From contig JABMCL010003469.1 in assembly GCA_018857735.1 (NCBI GenBank), positions 70,001 to 134,000 on the forward strand: a DNA stretch of 64,000 bases. Reading direction: 5' to 3'. The position numbers and the translations under genes are program-made. The stretch's first letter is position 1. Each line of letters opens with the position of its first letter. Below are positions 13,779-64,000 of this stretch, one piece after another. Source of the DNA: Alviniconcha marisindica. Lineage: Eukaryota > Mollusca > Gastropoda > Provannidae. The notes under the pieces were generated by a model. That model did no database searches, was not told the origin of the DNA, and saw nothing but the letters and a program-made list of their open reading frames with translations.

Positions 13779-14424
13779 TATTCACCACCACCACCGGCCA
13801 CCCCTCCTCCCACCTGTGCCCAAAGAAAGTCCCAAACCTTAGGGCCTACGCGCCGCAACACCGGCTCTAAATTAAGCCACTGTCTTTGGCTTCAATCGTT
13901 CGTCACTCACTCATTCAACAACAGAGCTCAGCAGTCGACTCTCACGAAAACACCGGCACGTCATAGGCCTACTTATGGCTCCACGGCTGTAACAATGTAT
14001 CCTTGCCGTGACGTTGTTCCAGTACCAAAGGAGTGCTCTTAGCCGACATGCCTCACTACACACACACAGGCAAGCACGGGCCTGGCAGCAAATTCTCACG
14101 TATCCGGGTTTATGAAATGTTCACGATCCCAGACCGAACCACAGCCGTGACTTATTCGGGTTTCCAAAGCGGCCACGCAAAAACACTCGTCACCGGTAGG
14201 CCTGCCTTCAGACAAAGACAGTGTTGCAAATAGTTTTCGGCATTTAGCTATTTTTTTGTTTTGTTTTTGGTTCTTTTTTGTTTTTGTGTTTGTTTTTAAA
14301 AATCCTAGTCCCGGTACCAGAATATTGGCTGCTTTGTCTGGTTGAGCCGTTAGGGTTTCCAGAGAGAATCTATTTTGTTTGTTTTGTTTTGGTATAGCCT
14401 ACTGGTGCTCGTTTAGGGCTTATT

Positions 14425-14690
14425 GATTTTCACAACCACTCCATTCTGTAACAGTTCTATTTAAACCTTCATAGCCACGACATTCTATAACAATTCTATT
14501 TTAGACCTTCATAACCACGACATTCTATAATAATTACATAGAGCTTTATAGCCACGCCATTCTATAACAGTTCTACAAACCTTCATAGCCACTGCATTCT
14601 GTAGTGATTCTATAGACCTTCATAACCATTGCATTTCATAATAATTCCATAGACTTTCATAGCCACACCATTCTCTAACAATTCGCAGCT
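14425..14690. repeat. About 45-bp degenerate minisatellite, about 6 copies
   Basis: Units contain CTTCATAGCCAC, CATTCTATAAC and TTCTAT in that order. Confidence 0.8.
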
Positions 14691-14736
14691 CATGACGTTA
14701 ATTTGGTCCCAGTATGATTTGACGAAAATAACGACT

Positions 14737-14763
14737 GCGTGCGTGCGTGCGTGCGCGCGTACA

Positions 14764-14829
<66 letters not shown>
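14737..14829. repeat. (GT)n microsatellite
   Basis: GCGT start followed by a GT run. Confidence 0.95.
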
Positions 14830-14832
<3 letters not shown>

Positions 14833-15284
14833 GTGAGACTTTCTGGCTCACCAGTCACTTTGGTCTTGTCATGAGGATGGCTAGACATTCAGTCCACTCC
14901 ACCCCCTTCATCACCCCCACCCCCCTCCCCCGACGGACTGTCGGCTTGCACTCACCCAGCTAGCCGGGTGCAGCAAGCAGCATGACTCCACGTTTGTCTC
15001 GGGCTACTCCCCTCCCCCCCCAGTCGGCTGTTTAGTCTCCAGGTCGCACAGTAAGCGGATTTTATAACCTATAGTTATGGGCTTAGCCCTCTTCATATTT
15101 CCTCCAGCGTCAGAGGACTGTCTGCCCAAGGGGGCCCAAGTGTTGTTTCAACAGACGGATCTACAGTAAACAATGAGGCACGCCTTTTCTGTGGTACTTA
15201 GTGACGGCCCTTCTGTAAAATGTGGCGGAATATGTTAGTCCTACTGTCTATCTACCGAAGTCTCTGAATAAGTGACTGCTGAAC

Positions 15285-15450
15285 GTTTCAGTTCAGTTCA
15301 GTTGAAGAGGGTATCTATGCGCTCGGAAAAGCCCATGTGCGCTCCGGCCACCCCGTCTCTCAGAAGTTTTCCCAACGTTGCCTTTGAAACAGTTCCAACG
15401 TTCGTCTGATTGACGATGGCCCTCTCTCGTCCTTTTAAGCAAGATCGTCG
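15285..15450. repeat. Dispersed repeat family A, copy 2
   Basis: Diverged copy of the element at 6528-6690, same orientation, again starting with repeated TTCAG words. Confidence 0.55.
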
Positions 15451-15814
15451 AGCGCTCGTATGGACAGTAGCGAAGAATAAATATGTTTACCTTTTATGTT
15501 TAATAAGTGTCTGTTTGTCTCTTCGTTGCTTATATTATAATGCAAGATGTGTTGAAAATTTGCAGATTTTTTGGTCCTGTTATCTAAGCGTTTAGTTTGA
15601 ACAACTTGAGTGTAACTACGCCATAGTACACATGTAGTACAAGTGTGGGGAAACGCGGGTTGCACACGCTACCGTCTTACCCAATAGTATGTGAACCTCA
15701 GGGTTTCAGCTGAGGCCAGAACGCTAACAAACCAAACTACATGTGCGTTTTGTTTTTCTTACTGAACCAGCGCTGGCAGTCCTTGCTGAAAAATTGATTC
15801 TGATGACGATGATG

Positions 15815-15874
15815 ACTCGACGAAGAAGAAGAAGAAGAAGAAGAAGAAGAAGAAGAAGAAGAAGAAGAAGAAGA
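15815..15874. repeat. (GAA)n trinucleotide repeat
   Basis: About 18-20 GAA units, a purine repeat with triplex potential. A 20-base poly-C run lies nearby at about 16111-16130. Confidence 0.95.
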
Positions 15875-16599
15875 ATTCAGGATGTCTTGATTGCATGTCA
15901 AAAGGGGAAAAAATTGAAAAAGTTTGTCTTGAAAAGAAACAGGTTTGTGCATTGTCACCTGGACATTAAAAAAAATGGTACAAAAAACCCCAAATAAAAC
16001 CGTCACGTGGTTATATGACTTCAAAGTGTAGAAGAATCCCGATTAAGTCGGCTGACAAAGAAAAGAAAGAAAGAAAGGAGTAAACTAAGTCGAACCCATA
16101 GAATACAATACCCCCCCCCCCCCCCCCCCCACACCCACACACACTCACACATCTCCCGGCCACCACCCCCACCACGGCCCAGACAAACTGTAAAGAAGAA
16201 AAAGAAAACAACTTACAACGAACATACCAGCAACCGAGAACAAACCAGCACATAAACAAATAAAGAAGCAGACAAACAAACGAAAAAGAAAAGAACCACA
16301 CACAGGCGCACTGCCGCCGAAGCACCTGTTGAAAAACCCGGAACAAAATAATAAAGCCGGTCTCAGTAAAGGTCAATGCATCTTGCTCGATGCCAAAACA
16401 TTGTAGTTCCTCAGTCGTTGTGTTTGCTGGTCCGGAAATTCCATGCCACAAGGGACACTTGTCAGTTCATAGCAAATAAACGACGCAGACGTCGCACAGT
16501 GCTGTAATTTGAGAAAGGCGTGGAACCTTGTGTACTTGCTGCCAGGCAACGCGATCTTTCTACCGCCTCTACAGCTCATGCATATTCAAGAGCCTCTCT

Positions 16600-16967
16600 C
16601 TCGCTGAAGGAGGCGCGCAGACGACACGGAAAACTTGAGCACTGGACAGAACTGCCACTGAACGAGAGAAGAGAGGGAGAGACGAGATGAGGTGGTGTAT
16701 TTTTTTGTGAGGAAAACAGCTTCAAAAACGGTGATAATTTCGAAGAGGATTACGCAGTTTCGTTTCGGATAAACGGATATTCACCTGATAAGTGTTTTCT
16801 TGCCATTTTGGAGTATTTTGTGTCGGAAAAAGTTACTTCGAACGGCAAGGACAGGAGTACCCAAGTTGTGTGTTTTGCCTTCGGTGGATTTTACCCGTTC
16901 GTACCACTACCAATGCTGCCTCTAGTTTCGATTCCTCACAGATAGCAGACTGGCAGTGTCGGAGTAA
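16600..16967 (+). promoter_or_regulatory. Probable promoter and 5' leader of the cysteine-rich gene, with two short upstream ORFs
   Basis: This stretch lies directly upstream of the signal-peptide exon and is free of tandem repeats, unlike its surroundings. No clear TATA box is visible and the transcription start cannot be fixed by eye. If the leader is unspliced it contains two short upstream ORFs: ATG at 16687 (7 codons, TGA at 16708) and ATG at 16913 (10 codons, TAG at 16943), the latter ending 22 bases before the main ATG. The main ATG has T at -3 and G at +4, a mediocre context. Function is inferred from position. Confidence 0.35.
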
Positions 16968-63965
<46,998 letters not shown>

Positions 63966-64000
63966 GTAAGCTTGCTTTTCCTGTTTGGGCAATGTTCATT

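Overview
This is a eukaryotic (metazoan) nuclear window, not a prokaryotic one. Evidence: GT-AG introns with consistent phases, a cleavable signal peptide on its own first exon, very abundant (GT)n, (GA)n and (AT)n microsatellites, a decayed LINE 3' end, a DNA transposon and many intronic minisatellites. A marine invertebrate, plausibly a gastropod mollusc, fits the repeat style and the gene family. The species assignment is inference only.

Layout. Bases 1 to about 16,600 are intergenic: minisatellites (52-bp array at 407-983, about 54-bp array at 9420-9845, others), simple repeats, dispersed repeats and the 3' end of a non-LTR retrotransposon on the minus strand (11096-11897). I found no supported host gene there. 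From 16,968 to the right edge runs one plus-strand gene. I assembled 33 consecutive coding exons (5,678 nt, 1,892 codons plus 2 bases) with unbroken frame and compatible phases. The gene continues past the window. The product is a secreted or extracellular protein: a signal peptide, then roughly 40 cysteine-rich modules of the ephrin-receptor-like GCC2/GCC3 type, with recurring C-x2-C, CPAG-x-YC and GTY motifs. Most introns are phase 1.

Most notable observation. The introns carry tandem arrays whose repeat unit is often a copy of the neighbouring exon-intron boundary. Acceptor plus exon start is multiplied in introns 2, 22 and 25. Exon end plus donor is multiplied in introns 8, 20, 24, 27 and 32. 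Decayed copies of larger exon pieces sit upstream of exons 10, 11, 15, 28 and 30. Counting a small case in intron 16, about 13 of 32 introns show this, so real exons sit beside up to about 36 decoy splice sites. I know of no standard feature class for this.

A second clear event is a 2,104-bp DNA transposon (25788-27891). It has 11-bp terminal inverted repeats, an AT target duplication and a THAP-like finger fragment, and it lies inside a 56-bp minisatellite in intron 3.
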